Below, piece after piece: positions 12,031-22,785 of a stretch of 64,000 nucleotides of DNA (positions are counted from its first letter, which is position 1; every line of letters begins with the position of its first letter). A program made the translations under genes and the position numbers. This DNA is from Spinacia oleracea. Taxonomy: Eukaryota > Streptophyta > Magnoliopsida > Caryophyllales > Amaranthaceae. The DNA lies in assembly GCF_020520425.1 (NCBI RefSeq), contig NC_079491.1, positions 23,613,449-23,677,448 of the forward strand, in the 5' to 3' direction. Under the pieces are notes generated by a model that had not been told where the DNA came from, made no database searches, and worked only from the letters and a program-made list of their open reading frames with translations.

Positions 12031-14429
12031 ACTCAAATCAAGGGTTTGATTTGAACCTAGTAAAGTTTTTATTGTTAAAGAGTTGTTTGTTTTAATCAAC
12101 CATATTGACTCAACCCGTAAATGACCATTTCATTCAAATAAACAAGCAAACATTGTTTTTGTTCTTCTGAATGTGAGTCTTTCTGTGTTTGAAACAGAAA
12201 TTTAGGTATGCTGGTTATGGAACAAAATAGCCATTAAGTTCCAGCCTTTGAAAGGACTTAAAACAAACTAGATGACCCTACTTAATGTAGCATTGCCATG
12301 CTTCATTTCCACTTGTAGGTCATTAGTGTAGCCTAGCTTCCATTGTTTGAGTTATTTACCGAAGTAAGAACCTCAAGCGGTATATGATACCAAGGAAGTT
12401 TCATTGCTAGGTCACTTCTCTTTAAACATAAACTTATAGGAAGAAACGGAATCGTAAATTCCTTTCATTTGTTCCTTGTTTTCCTATTTCTTTTACCCTT
12501 TCTAATAGCCTTAAGAATTGCATTCTCTAGTGTTGACTTTTATACTTTGTTTAGACATGTCCAATGTCACTCCAACAAAGTTCTTACCATTTATGTTGAA
12601 TATTCTGTTTCAACTAGATGATCTTACCAGAAGCTTCTAAAGATCTCTAAGCATCGATCTATTCGAATGTCTAGGGACAAGACTCATTCGAGAATTAAAT
12701 GGACAAAGATGTTAGGTTGTTAACCATTGGTAAAGCTGAGTGTTTAAACTCAATGCTTTACGATCTCAAAACTACATTGTATTTTGAATTCACAAGCACC
12801 AATCGGTTTGGCATTCGACTTTGATACTCGAAAACAACCATAAAAGTCGCTATAAGAAACGTACATTTTAAATCGCTCATTTTCTCTCATTTCCGTGAAT
12901 CGTTCTTGGATTCACTACCAATCGAGGAAATTTACTGTTACCTTTCTAAAAGGATTTACTGCAGTGCAAGATATTTAATTATAACCAATAATTAAAACAT
13001 TCATTGAAGCATGCAAAGTCTAAACATTTATCATGAATAATAACTTGAAAATTAAAGCAATCATGCAATTCAAACAAGTTATTAGCATTTTATTCGAATT
13101 TATTGTTCCGGCAGGTGTGAATAAAATGATTCCAAGATCCTAAAACCATTGAAGAATTAAGCACATTATGTATTTTGACTCAATTCTAAAACATTTTAGG
13201 TAAGCAAAAACTTTTTGCTAATAGTCTAGAAACTAATCTTGGTTGATAGGTACGTCTAAGAACCTATCGATTTTGCCACGACATAAAAGGACTCCTTACT
13301 TATATCGTTGAGTTTCACCAAAACTAACATGTACTCACAATTATTTGTGTACCTTACCCCTTTAGGACCAATAAGTAACACCTCGCTGAGCGAAAACTAT
13401 TACTAGATTGATGTAAAGGATATCCAAGTAAGTGTTTGTTTTGGCATGGCACCTTTTAACTCAATTTTTAAGTTTGGAACTTAAGGCTCTTACTATGTTG
13501 GTTAGATTTTAAGTGAACTAAAATCCTTAATCATGCAACATAATCAAGCCACAATCTCATGCATAATTAAGACATATTTAAATAAATAACTTAAAGCATG
13601 CATAAGATAAATGTGATCTAGTATGGCCCGACTTCATCTTGAAGCTTCAACTTCAAAGTCCGTCTCGAAAATGGAAACTTCGTCTTGAATTTCACCTTGG
13701 GAGGCGCCAATTTCTCCAAATAGGATAAGCTATAATTAAACTAATTACAACTATTTGATGGTACGCAGACCATATTTAAATTGAAAAATAAATTTGGTGC
13801 ATTAGACCAATTACATTCAAATTAATTGTACGCAGACCATATTTCCTATCCTATTTGGGCCATACTAGTCACTCCATAACCTGCAAAACAGTACATATAC
13901 AATATATACCATTCATCCATTCATTATCAAGAATGGCCCACATAGCTGGTTAGTGCATCACATTGTATCCATCATATAAACATTTGCAGCAATTAATCAA
14001 GGGCACCAATAATCTACCAATTATTCAGTCCTTATTAATTCTAATAAAGTTGTTTAACCTTAAAGGATTTGTAGACCTAATCAAGAGTTTATGACTAAAA
14101 AGGGCTCCCACTTAAACCAATAAATTCATATGCTTTACTAATTTTAAACATAAAAATGTATTTCTAGTCTAACCGGAAACATACAAATTTAATTAAAATT
14201 TAAAGCTCATATAAATTTATAATCGAATCCATTAATTTAATTTATTTCAGTTGAATTAAACGAATTTAAATTAATTCAAGATTTAATTTTAGTAAAATAA
14301 TTAGTATAAATGAAATTTATAATAATTATAATATTCAAAATTAAAATCCAAGAAAACAATTTAAATTTCGAATTTTAAAATTAATTTAAAATCGTTTTCA
14401 AACTGAAAATTAAAAATTAAATTCAAAGC

Positions 14430-14880
14430 GCATCAATCGGGTCAAGACGAGGCCATGGGCTTGCGCCCATGCCCTGTCGAGTCCACGAGGCAGCTCGCCC
14501 CTCACGAGTGATCGCAAAGCAAGGCATGAGCAGCTGCCACGCGCAAACGCAGCAAGCCGAGCCACGCTTGCGCGCAGCATCGCTCGCTGCTTCGTAACGC
14601 AGCAGTTGCTTGGCGAGGCTGGGCGAGGCAGCGCTCGTGCTACGAGGCACCCCTCGCTGCCCGCGCGCGCGCGCCTGCCATGCTCGCTCGTCTTGCTCCT
14701 TCGCCCACACGCCCATGCATCATCGCAGCACTCGACGCAAGGCAGGGCTGTTGCCTTGTGCTCGCGTGCTACTCGCCTTGCTCGCTGCATTTGTACCACA
14801 TGGGCGACGAGCTCCCTTGCTCGTCGTCACATGCCCGCACTATACAACACCCCTTAAGGGTAACACGTAGCGTCCATTGC
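14430..14880. other. GC-rich island in element A leader
   Basis: A roughly 450-base island rich in G, C and CpG, embedded in very AT-rich sequence. Long overlapping open frames run through it on both strands, as expected when stop codons are rare by composition. None of the translations shows a domain, a zinc knuckle or hydrophobic structure; they are Arg/Ala/Cys-rich on all frames. It includes an alternating GC run near 14662-14672. I regard it as noncoding leader of the retrotransposon or captured DNA of unknown origin. Confidence 0.6.
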
Positions 14881-15620
14881 TTTGTGCGTGCAAGTTTTAT
14901 GAGCGTATTGCATAAAAATTAAAAATTTTATTTTCAAAATTAATGACAAATTAATAAATCATATTAATTTCATCATTTTAGGGCGAAAAATCGAAAATTT
15001 ATTAATCAATTAATTTCCGATTAACATGGATTCAAATCTAGGTCATAAAAATTTGAAATTTAACATAAATTAACAATTTTTATGGTGGTTTTTAATCATA
15101 GGCATCTAATTAAATTATTAATTAATTATGAAAATCAAATCAATTCTAAATTATTCGAATTTCAACAAATTAATCATAATTACAAATTAGATTGCATAAT
15201 TAACAAGGCTGGGCATTCAAACTTGTTAAACATATACAGTAGGTCAATCAAAAAGTCAAGATTTATCAACAAGAATCGCAAATATTTAATTTAACATCTT
15301 AAATTTACAAACTTTTGCGTTCGAAAAACTAAAACCTCCGAAAAGTCATAGTTAGGCTTCTAATTTGGGAATTCTGGGTTTCGGCGAAAAAAAAATTTTT
15401 TGTCAAAATTTTAGAATGCCTTTTACATGCGGAATTGACACAAAAATCACTCGATTTGGTTGAGTAACGAACATTCTGCCGAAAACTGCGTACATATAAT
15501 TAAATAAACGCAATTTGCAATTAATTAACAATTACGAAAATTAATCACCCCTTTTAATTCCTTGCAAATTTTGTAATATTTAACCATGTTTATGCAATTT
15601 AGATTATGAAAATAATAAGA

Positions 15621-15635
15621 GGCTCGTGATACCAC
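15621..15635 (-). promoter_or_regulatory. Primer binding site of element A
   Basis: Directly inside the 5' LTR, the minus strand reads GTGGTATCACGAGCC. This resembles the common plant LTR-element primer site TGGTATCAGAGCC, complementary to the 3' end of initiator methionine tRNA, with one small insertion and a substitution. It fixes the direction of element A as minus and identifies 15636-17022 as its 5' LTR. Confidence 0.75.
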
Positions 15636-17022
15636 TGTTAGGTTATGATACATATGACAAAACATAAATCATGCGGAAAAACCATAATGCTAGGAAACAT
15701 ATTATTTACACATAATCATTTAGCATAGTATAGATGCATACACTTTGTAGCGTGCCTTCCCTAGCTGCGCCCGAACCGAACAATAACAAGTCTTTAGGAC
15801 TCCAAATGTCGTCCCTCCGTAGATAGTCCACAGTACGTCCGGATCCGCCTCAAGCTTGACCAACTAGAATCGCCCTTAAGGTAGCTTAGGAATTTCAGCT
15901 ATTAGATGCAAGTGTATGGCTGATTTTTCTTCAAAAACTTACCTTTAGAATACTTCAATCGTCTGTTAAATATGTGACCCTAGGCCTATATTTATAGAGT
16001 TTATGGAAAGGAATTATAATCCTACTAGGATATGGATTTATTTAATTAGAATCCTATTTAAACTCTAATTAATAAATTTAATCTATTAGGATTAGGATTT
16101 AATCATTGCACGAATTCCGATAGGATCAGGATTCGTTACGAACACGAGTGTCGCACGACCACGAGGGACGCACGCACACGCACCCGCGCTGGCCTTGCGG
16201 CCCACACGAGTGGGCGTTGTCCCGCAGCCCACGAGCACACGCTCCAGCGCGCGCGCCTACGGCCTTGCGCTGGGCCTGGCGAGGTTGTGGCCTTCGTGTT
16301 GGGCGCTTGGCTTGCTGGGCGCGGGCCTGGCTTCGTGCTGGGCCTTCGTCTGGCAAGCCTCGTCCGATGCTAATTCGTACGATGCGCTTCCGATTAAATT
16401 CCCGGTTCCGGAATTCATTTCCGATACGACCAATATTTAATATTTCCGATTCCGGAATTAATTTCCGTTTCGAACAAATATTTAGTATTTTCGTTTCCGG
16501 AATTATTTTCCGATTCCGATAATATTTCCGATTCAGACAATATTTCCGTTTTCGGCAATATTTCCGATTCCGGCAATATTTCCATTTCCAATAATATTTT
16601 CCGATACGTACCATGTTTCCGTTTCCGGCAACATCTACGCCTTGGATAATATTCATATTTCCGATACGATCCATATTTCCGTTTCCCGTAATATCATCGT
16701 TTCCGGAGTATTCATTTCTTACTTGTGACGATCTTAGCTCCCACTGAAACCAAGATCCGTCGATTCCGAATATCCATAGATGGAGTATTTAATGCCATTA
16801 AATACTTGATCCGTTTACGTACTATTTGTGTGACCCTACGGGTTCAGTCTAGAGTAAGCTGTGGATTAATATCATTAATTCCACTTGAACTGAAGCGGCC
16901 TCTAGCTAGACATTTAGCTCACTTGATCTCACTGAATTTATTAACTTGTTAATTAATACTGAACCGCATTTATTAGACTTAATATTATATGCATACTTGG
17001 ACCAAGGGCATTATTTCCTTCA
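15636..17022 (-). mobile_element. 5' LTR of Copia element A
   Basis: Complete 1387-bp LTR. On the minus strand it begins TGAAGGAAATAATG at 17022 and ends CATAACCTAACA at 15636, so both TG and CA ends are present. It differs from the left-edge LTR by only scattered substitutions and short indels, implying recent insertion. A TATA-like sequence lies at 15987-15997. A GC-rich block (16170-16370) and an array of TTCCGATTCCGG units (16395-16715) occupy the middle. To the right, at 17023, the sequence changes abruptly to the gag of a different Copia element. The adjacent five bases GCTTC are the likely target duplication, whose partner is off-window. Confidence 0.92.
16395..16715. repeat. Degenerate minisatellite of TTCCGATTCCGGNAATAT units in the LTR
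   Basis: About fifteen imperfect units of roughly 18-24 bases, each built from TTCCGATTCCGG or TTCCGTTTCCGG plus an AATATT linker. The same array lies in the left LTR (565-865) and inverted in the LTR of element B (9590-9905). Copy number and order vary slightly among the three LTRs, so the array changes by slippage faster than the rest of the LTR. Confidence 0.8.
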
Positions 17023-18360
17023 GCTTCAACTTGAGTCCATTCTCATTGGGAATGGTCTATTCAAATTCCATAATGGTGCACATCCTGTACCTACAACCAC
17101 AATCACCAGAGACAACACCACTTCTCCTAATCCGGCTCACTCTACGTGGGTTCGACAAGATAAGTTGTTATTTGGTGCATTGCTTGGTACACTTGAATAT
17201 AATATTGTTCCTCTAGTATCTCGAGCCAACATGACCAAAGAAGATTGGGATATTCTGGCTCATTCTTTTTCTCGGCATACTCAGGTCCATGCCAAAATAG
17301 TGAAAGCAAACCTAAAGTCCATAAGCAAAGGTATGCTGATTATTATTGAGTTAATGAATGCTATTCGAGTTTTTGCAGTGGTGCTTGATGAACCTTAGAA
17401 ACCCGACGATCCGATTGAACGAGTGCTTGAGGGTATTCAAGACCCTAACTATCAAAGTGTCATAGATGCTACTAGTAATCGTGATTCGCTCGTTATATTT
17501 GACCAACTGCGTGAGAAATTACTTCTCAAAGAGGTAGCCCTTCACACTAATGTCACACCTTCTTTATTGCCCGCTTCAGTCCATGCAACCTCCACTCACA
17601 CCTACACCCCAAAACCTCCCTCTTATGACAACAATGCTTATAACTACTACAACTCCAATAAGGTAGGAACCAACTACAAAAAGAATACCCACAATGAGAA
17701 ACCTAAAGGGCAGGGATATCTAGGGCGCTGTCAATGGTGACACACACATGGCTACTCCTTGTACCGTTGCCCCATATTCCAACAGAAGTTGCCTGGTGCT
17801 AAGCCTACCCTGCCTCCTCAACCACCTCCGTCTACACTATCACAAGCTCACATTGCCACAACAAGCAACACCGTGTCTCCCTCTTTTTGGCTTCTAGACA
17901 CTGGTGCATCCCACTATGTCACTCATGACTTGTCCAACCTTGCTCTTCATCACCCATACGATGGTACCGAAGAAATTGTTATAGGTAATGGAACTAGGTT
18001 TCCTATTTCCGACACATGATATCTTTCTCTCTCCACCTCTTCCTCAAAATCAATTAAACTTTCTCATGTTTTATGTGCTCCTCATATGGCTCGCAACATT
18101 GTTTCAATTTCCCGATTATGTTCCGATAATAATCTTATTGTGGAGTTCTCATCTAATTATTTCATTTTGAAGGATAAAATCACGGGGAAACATATTATCC
18201 AGGGGTCAACTAAAAATGGAGTACATGAGTTGTCCTCTCCTTCCAATATTCTAGCATTATCTATCGCCAAAGCTCCGACAATAGATTGGCATCATCTCTT
18301 GGCCAACCATCTGTAGCTATTTTTAAGAATTTTTTTTCAGAATTTATTCTTCATGTCTCT
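17023..18360 (+). pseudogene. Ale/Retrofit-like Copia gag-protease pseudogene
   Basis: Starts in mid-gag (LQLESILIGNGLFKF), where element A has inserted, and continues with the gag pattern STWVRQDKLLFGALLGTL. A CCHC zinc knuckle follows at about 17728-17772 (CQW-stop-HTHGYSLYRCP), in which the second cysteine codon has become TGA. The aspartic protease follows with active-site FWLLDTGASHYVTHDL (about 17887-17934), then the pre-integrase start DWHHLLANHL with a frameshift into HPSVAIFKNF. In-frame stops at about 17396, 17738 and 18017 break the polyprotein. Integrase, RT and LTRs are absent. This is a different and older Copia lineage from elements A and B; the Ale assignment is from motif style only. 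Confidence 0.85.
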
Positions 18361-19255
18361 ATCCGGGGCTACTAGAATTACTCCAACATCCTCAAATGTG
18401 GCGTATTCTTAAACGTAGCAAAATATTTGCATGCAAACTCAATCTTCTTCACATACAAATGTGGAGTCTCACTATCAAGCTCCTGTAGCTGTCTTAGATT
18501 GGAAAGCTTTCAAGGCAACATTCTAAAGTCCTAAAAACACACACTTAAGAGTCTCCTAATCGTGTTCCCAACAAAATTCAACCTCCAAGGGGAGAAAACA
18601 GTTTAAGTTTGTGGAGCCATACAATTTCAATGCACAGGTACATGCTTAATCATGAATCGTGATGCAATTAATCCCATAAAGCAAAACAAAACATGATCAA
18701 ACTTGAGTACATACATGCACAATAAATACTTCACACATAACACTTAATTAATGCAGACCTAAATTAAATGCCCTTCTTAATCTACCATTTCTGACTTAGA
18801 AATAGGAATAATTTTCGAAATTAATTTAATAAATTAATTCAAATATACGCGAAATTATTAAAAATTAAAATCGAAAATTAAAATAATTAATCGAATAATT
18901 TAATTAATTAATTCGATTATTTTCCGAAAATAAATAAATAAATAAATTAAATAATTCGGAAAATTAAATGTTTTTTTTTTTGAAAAATTCGGAAAATCCG
19001 AATAAATAAGATTTTTTCTTTTTTTTTTCTCTTCGAAAATCCGAAAGAAGTCCGGAAAAAAATCGGAAATGTTTTTTTTTTTGAAATTTAATTCGACTTT
19101 GTTCGAATTTAATAAATCCGAAAAATTTATTAAAATAAAACCGATAAGTTTTCAAATAACTTAAAATAAATAGTTTTTGAATTTTCAAAATATTGAGTAC
19201 TCAAAATAGCATTTTGACTTTAGGAAAACAATTTTCAAAAATCCTAAAGTTTCGC
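18361..19255. other. AT-rich stretch without recognisable gene
   Basis: After the Copia remnant the sequence is strongly AT-rich with TTAAT/AAATA simple tracts (for example AAATAAATAAATAAATTAAA near 18931-18952) and runs of T. A short minus-strand open frame at 18964-19188 is Phe/Lys-rich from composition alone. I see no domain, RNA gene or transposon end. Confidence 0.6.
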
Positions 19256-19368
19256 AAATACCACTTTGTAGTATGGATTACTACAAAGCAGCCTTAGTCT
19301 CCTGATTACCACTTTGTAGTATTACTTACTACAAAGAAGAACTGAAACTAAGCTCTAGTATACCACTT
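19256..19368. repeat. Short tandem repeat with TACCACTTTGTAGTA units
   Basis: The string ACCACTTTGTAGTA occurs at about 19259 and 19311, and ACCACTTTGTA again at 19362, a period of about 52 bases. Each complete unit contains an inverted pair, CTTTGTAGTA and TACTACAAAG, so it can form a small hairpin. The third copy runs straight into the LTR at 19369, whose own first bases (TGTAACA) overlap the repeat. Confidence 0.75.
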
Positions 19369-22368
19369 TGTAACACCCTAATAATTCCTTACTTTTTATA
19401 AAATATTTTCCAACTTAAACAAAGGAATTACCAAGATATTACCGCCACCTGATAATGGTTAAGGCTATTTACTAGAATTACGCAGCGAAATTAACTAACT
19501 TTCAAAACGTATTAAATAGTTAATGGTCAATTATCGACTTGGAACCACTAAGGCCCAAAACCAAAGCATTAAATAGTTTAAAATCCATTAACTATAGTCT
19601 AAATGAATTAAGTAGTCATGACTAGAAAATAAAAGTAGAGTTTATAAAGTACGGAAGAGAAATAAACTCTCAAACACGAATCCCATGATAACTTCTCCCG
19701 CAAGTTATCTCTACAAACCTGTTTTATTAAAATCTACTCCCCAACAACGCAAATGCAATGATGTATCATCATAGGGTCATTAAGGCGAAGGCCATGACCA
19801 GAAGATATGAAGCACGAAGTCAGTAAAAGCTGAGTACGAAAAAGCTAGAATAACATTCTATTCTAACATGCTTCACTCAACGAATTAATAATCCACATGC
19901 AAAAGCCAATTAATAAACAAGTAAACATGGAGACAAGACTCGACACTTGACACGACTCTTGACTCACAGTTTAATAAAGAATTAGCTTCGAACGGGTAAA
20001 ATAAAGTATCCTCAAAAGGAAAGAAAAGGGTGATGGGAGCCAACCATACACCAAATAAAAATAACTCGGACTCCTACCGACAGTCGGGCCATACCGACAG
20101 AATTCCAATTCATAACAGCATAAAAAGTAGAATGAAACAACGTCTTGTATCATTCAAGGAGTACAAGTTTTCCGGCAAGACTCCCCCTATTGTTCATACT
20201 CGAGGTATATACGCTCCAAGAGTTTTGAAGCTCATTCGGGTTGCACTTTACGTTAATTAGTATGTTATGTTCAAGACTCAACCCATAGACATAACTCACA
20301 AATAATTCAACAAGTACACCAACACGTAATACAACAATGACACTTCATTTTAATCCTTTAGGACTTGTGATCAAACATAAGACTCAAGTGAAATTACTCC
20401 CATTGTTCCTTCTCAAAAACACTGTTTGAGATAACCCGACATTGCCTATTAACAAGCGGGGTGTGCCCTTAGCACGAATAGTCCTTAGTTCAATTCACAT
20501 AAACTCTCTAAACGTATTCTACAATTGCGGTAGAATAAACAATGCACTGCGGCAATATTCAATAGGCTCACTGTATGCTAGACATCCCGTACTATAGCAT
20601 AATCATAATAACTTGCATGCGCAACACTCATACATGCATACCAACTTGAACAATATGCTTGACATAATTCAACGATTATAAAAGTCCATAACATGATAGT
20701 TCAACAGAATCTATAAAGCATAATTCAATTCATAACATGCTCGTTCACATAGATTCAATAACAATTCTCACATGTTTGTCTACACATCAACATGAATTCC
20801 AACACATAAGTTCACATGATTCACATTCAATATACTTCATTAAGTCCTCAAGGGATGGGTGGTCACCCTAGTCTTGTACGTACCTGGAATACCTAAGTAC
20901 GGGGGCCACTGTGCGAATCACGACTCACTAGAAATCAACTCCTATAAACACAAAGGAGAAACTTAATTATTATCCATGTTTACTAAATTTCCAGCAACTA
21001 TTTAAGAAACTAAAACCCTTGGTTTAATTAGAAATTAATCGTTATTCGTTAAATTAATAGTCTCAAATAGTCAACTCAAGTCCTAGCATAAAAAAAATTG
21101 ACTTTTTGGCCTTAAAATCATTAAAACTAGCACTTTAAAACTTCATAACAAATCTTTGATCCCCATAATTTAAATTGTCATTAAATTATGTGAATCAATC
21201 GCCTAATCAATTGGAATTAAAATCCTAATAATAGGTCATAATAAAAACCATGTTTTGTCCTTAAAAATTGACACTTTATTATTTCATTAAATCTGAAAAT
21301 AATAATTTCAAACATTAAAATCAATCTCATCAATTTAAATACGACAATAATAAAATACGGTGTTCATAACCGTTCCCAGCAATTTAAATAATCCAAAATA
21401 ATTAAATAATCAAATATTTTTAAAAACGGAATTCGGAAAAGTTAAAAAGTATACGGAGTTTGATTATCAACAATAACACACACACACAACACGGGTGTGT
21501 TGCGTGTGGGGAAGTGGAACGAGCAACAGAAGCACGAAGCAGCATCAGCACGAGCGCTAGGTAGGGGCGCGAGGCTCGTCGCAGCAATCGTGTGCGGGTG
21601 CGCTGCGAGCAGAGGCGAGAGGGGCGAGCGACGCGAGGGAGTGAGGGAGTTTGTGTGCGTGAGGCACGGGGCAAGGCAGCACTCTTCAAGGGCATGGGCG
21701 ATCCAAGCTCGTGGCTTGCTTGGGGCCGAAGACAAGGGCGGACGAAGGAGAAGAGAGTGCCGCAAGGGAGGAGAGAGAGAAATTACTGCAGCAGAATTTT
21801 AGAACGTTCATAACTTCTAATCTATAACTCGGAATCGATCAATTCTTGAGGCAAAGTTCAAGAACTTTTCGAGAACTATAACTTTGAAGAAGAGATATTT
21901 TTCTGAAAACGAACGGAAGTTGGAGAAAAATGGCCAAACATAATCGATGAAAGAAAGAGGAATTTAGGGTTAGGGTTTTACTTTTAGGTTTAATGAATAA
22001 TAGTGAGGGATTTTAAGGGTAAGCACCTATATTTATAGGTTTAGGAAACTCTAAGATGGGTTAGACTTTAGGATTCCCTTACGGGTTTCATAAAACATAA
22101 GATGGGCTTGCTTAATTTGTTTGAACTTGAACTTGGAATTGAATTGGGCTAGATTCATTTAAAACCGTTTTACTTTTGAAACCCAATTAAATTCCCAACT
22201 TGAAATAATAAATTCGTCTTTTAATCAATTAAAATAATAAATATTGTAATTAATTAAAAATACATTTAAATAATATTTAAATGCGGTTTAAATTCTAAAA
22301 AACATAAAGATACTTTATAAATATAATAAAATAATATTTATAAATACAGAAAAATACGAGGTATTACA
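19369..22368 (+). mobile_element. Gypsy-type LTR, about 3.0 kb, no matching target duplication
   Basis: Begins TGTAACACCCTAATAATTCC and ends TACGAGGTATTACA, the typical TG...CA ends of large Gypsy (Tekay/Retand-like) LTRs. Near the right part are a GC-rich ORF-bearing patch (21490-21780), a TATA-like CTATATTTATAG (about 22027-22038) and a U5-like AT-rich tail. The last 550 bases closely resemble 26290-26767. No internal region, primer site or polypurine tract is next to it. Flanking five-base words (CACTT left, CGGGC right) differ, so it is not a simple solo LTR; one flank was probably replaced by recombination. Small open frames inside have no domain. Confidence 0.75.
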
Positions 22369-22480
22369 CGGGCAGCGGCTTCAGCAGTGTCGAAGGTGCC
22401 TAGCCAAACACAGGAAGCTTTAATCTCAACTGCCCACTTGCCGCAAGGCCTTTGTCGAGCTCCTCTGTTATTCTCCTCTA
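22369..22480 (-). pseudogene. AP2/ERF DNA-binding domain fragment
   Basis: On the minus strand the translation reads [18 protein letters not shown], then [14 protein letters not shown], which is the core of an AP2/ERF domain (family: YRGVRQRPWGKWAAEIRDP...[18 protein letters not shown]). The first Trp is Cys, and about five residues of the loop between the second and third strands are missing. The frame stops at the LTR border at 22368, so the C-terminal helix is absent. Upstream (right) no start or nuclear signal is visible. It is a broken gene fragment, either the remnant of a local ERF gene destroyed by the LTR or a transposon-captured exon. Confidence 0.75.
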
Positions 22481-22756
22481 TTTTGAATGGGGTTTTTAAC
22501 TTTTTTTTTTATTTTTTTCATCAGTTATGGAGGAGAGAATCAAGGGATTATGTGTGTGTGTGTGTGTGAACTGTTACAATTTTCGCAAGATGAAAAAAGT
22601 GCTTGATATACTTTCCTGGTTTGCTGGAGTATTTTTTTTTTTTTTTTTAATAATTTGATTTTCAACTACCAAGGGTAAAATGAACTATTCCAAAGGGGAC
22701 ACCAAAAGTGTGATTACGTTATTGCTCCTCATCTCTTCACTTATATAATAGAGATA
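22481..22756. other. Noncoding, T-rich with a (TG)n microsatellite
   Basis: Contains T-runs, a TG microsatellite of about ten units at 22549-22568, and otherwise AT-rich unique sequence. It would be the 5' side of the AP2 fragment, but I see no extra exon. Confidence 0.5.
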
Positions 22757-22785
22757 CTAGAATTAAGCCCGTGCGATGCACGAGT
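22757..22785 (-). mobile_element. Candidate Helitron 3' terminus
   Basis: On the minus strand the sequence reads a hairpin, CTCGTGC-ATC-GCACGGG (one mismatch in a 7-bp stem), followed after a few bases by CTAG and then T. Plant Helitrons end in exactly this way: a short GC-rich hairpin, then CTRR, inserted before T. The body would extend to the right. No 5' TC end, Rep or helicase sequence could be fixed, so the element would be non-autonomous and of unknown length. Confidence 0.45.

Larger units (their letters stand above)
10656..15635 (-). mobile_element. 5' internal region of Copia element A (primer site to RT)
   Basis: Internal part of element A on the minus strand, from the primer binding site at 15635 down to the point in RT where element B is inserted. 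From 12640 to 10656 it is the inverse of 2800-4805. The segment 15620-12700, where gag should lie, shows only AT-rich sequence with a GC-rich island (14430-14880); I could not recognise gag or protease. Integrase traces lie at about 12030-11640. Because the two LTRs of A are nearly identical while this interior is not coding, A was probably copied with enzymes supplied by another element. Confidence 0.8.

Noticed and set aside
14410-14799. Arg/Ala/Cys-rich open frames on both strands
   Set aside because: Overlapping open frames in a GC-rich patch with no domain or homologous frame in a sister copy.
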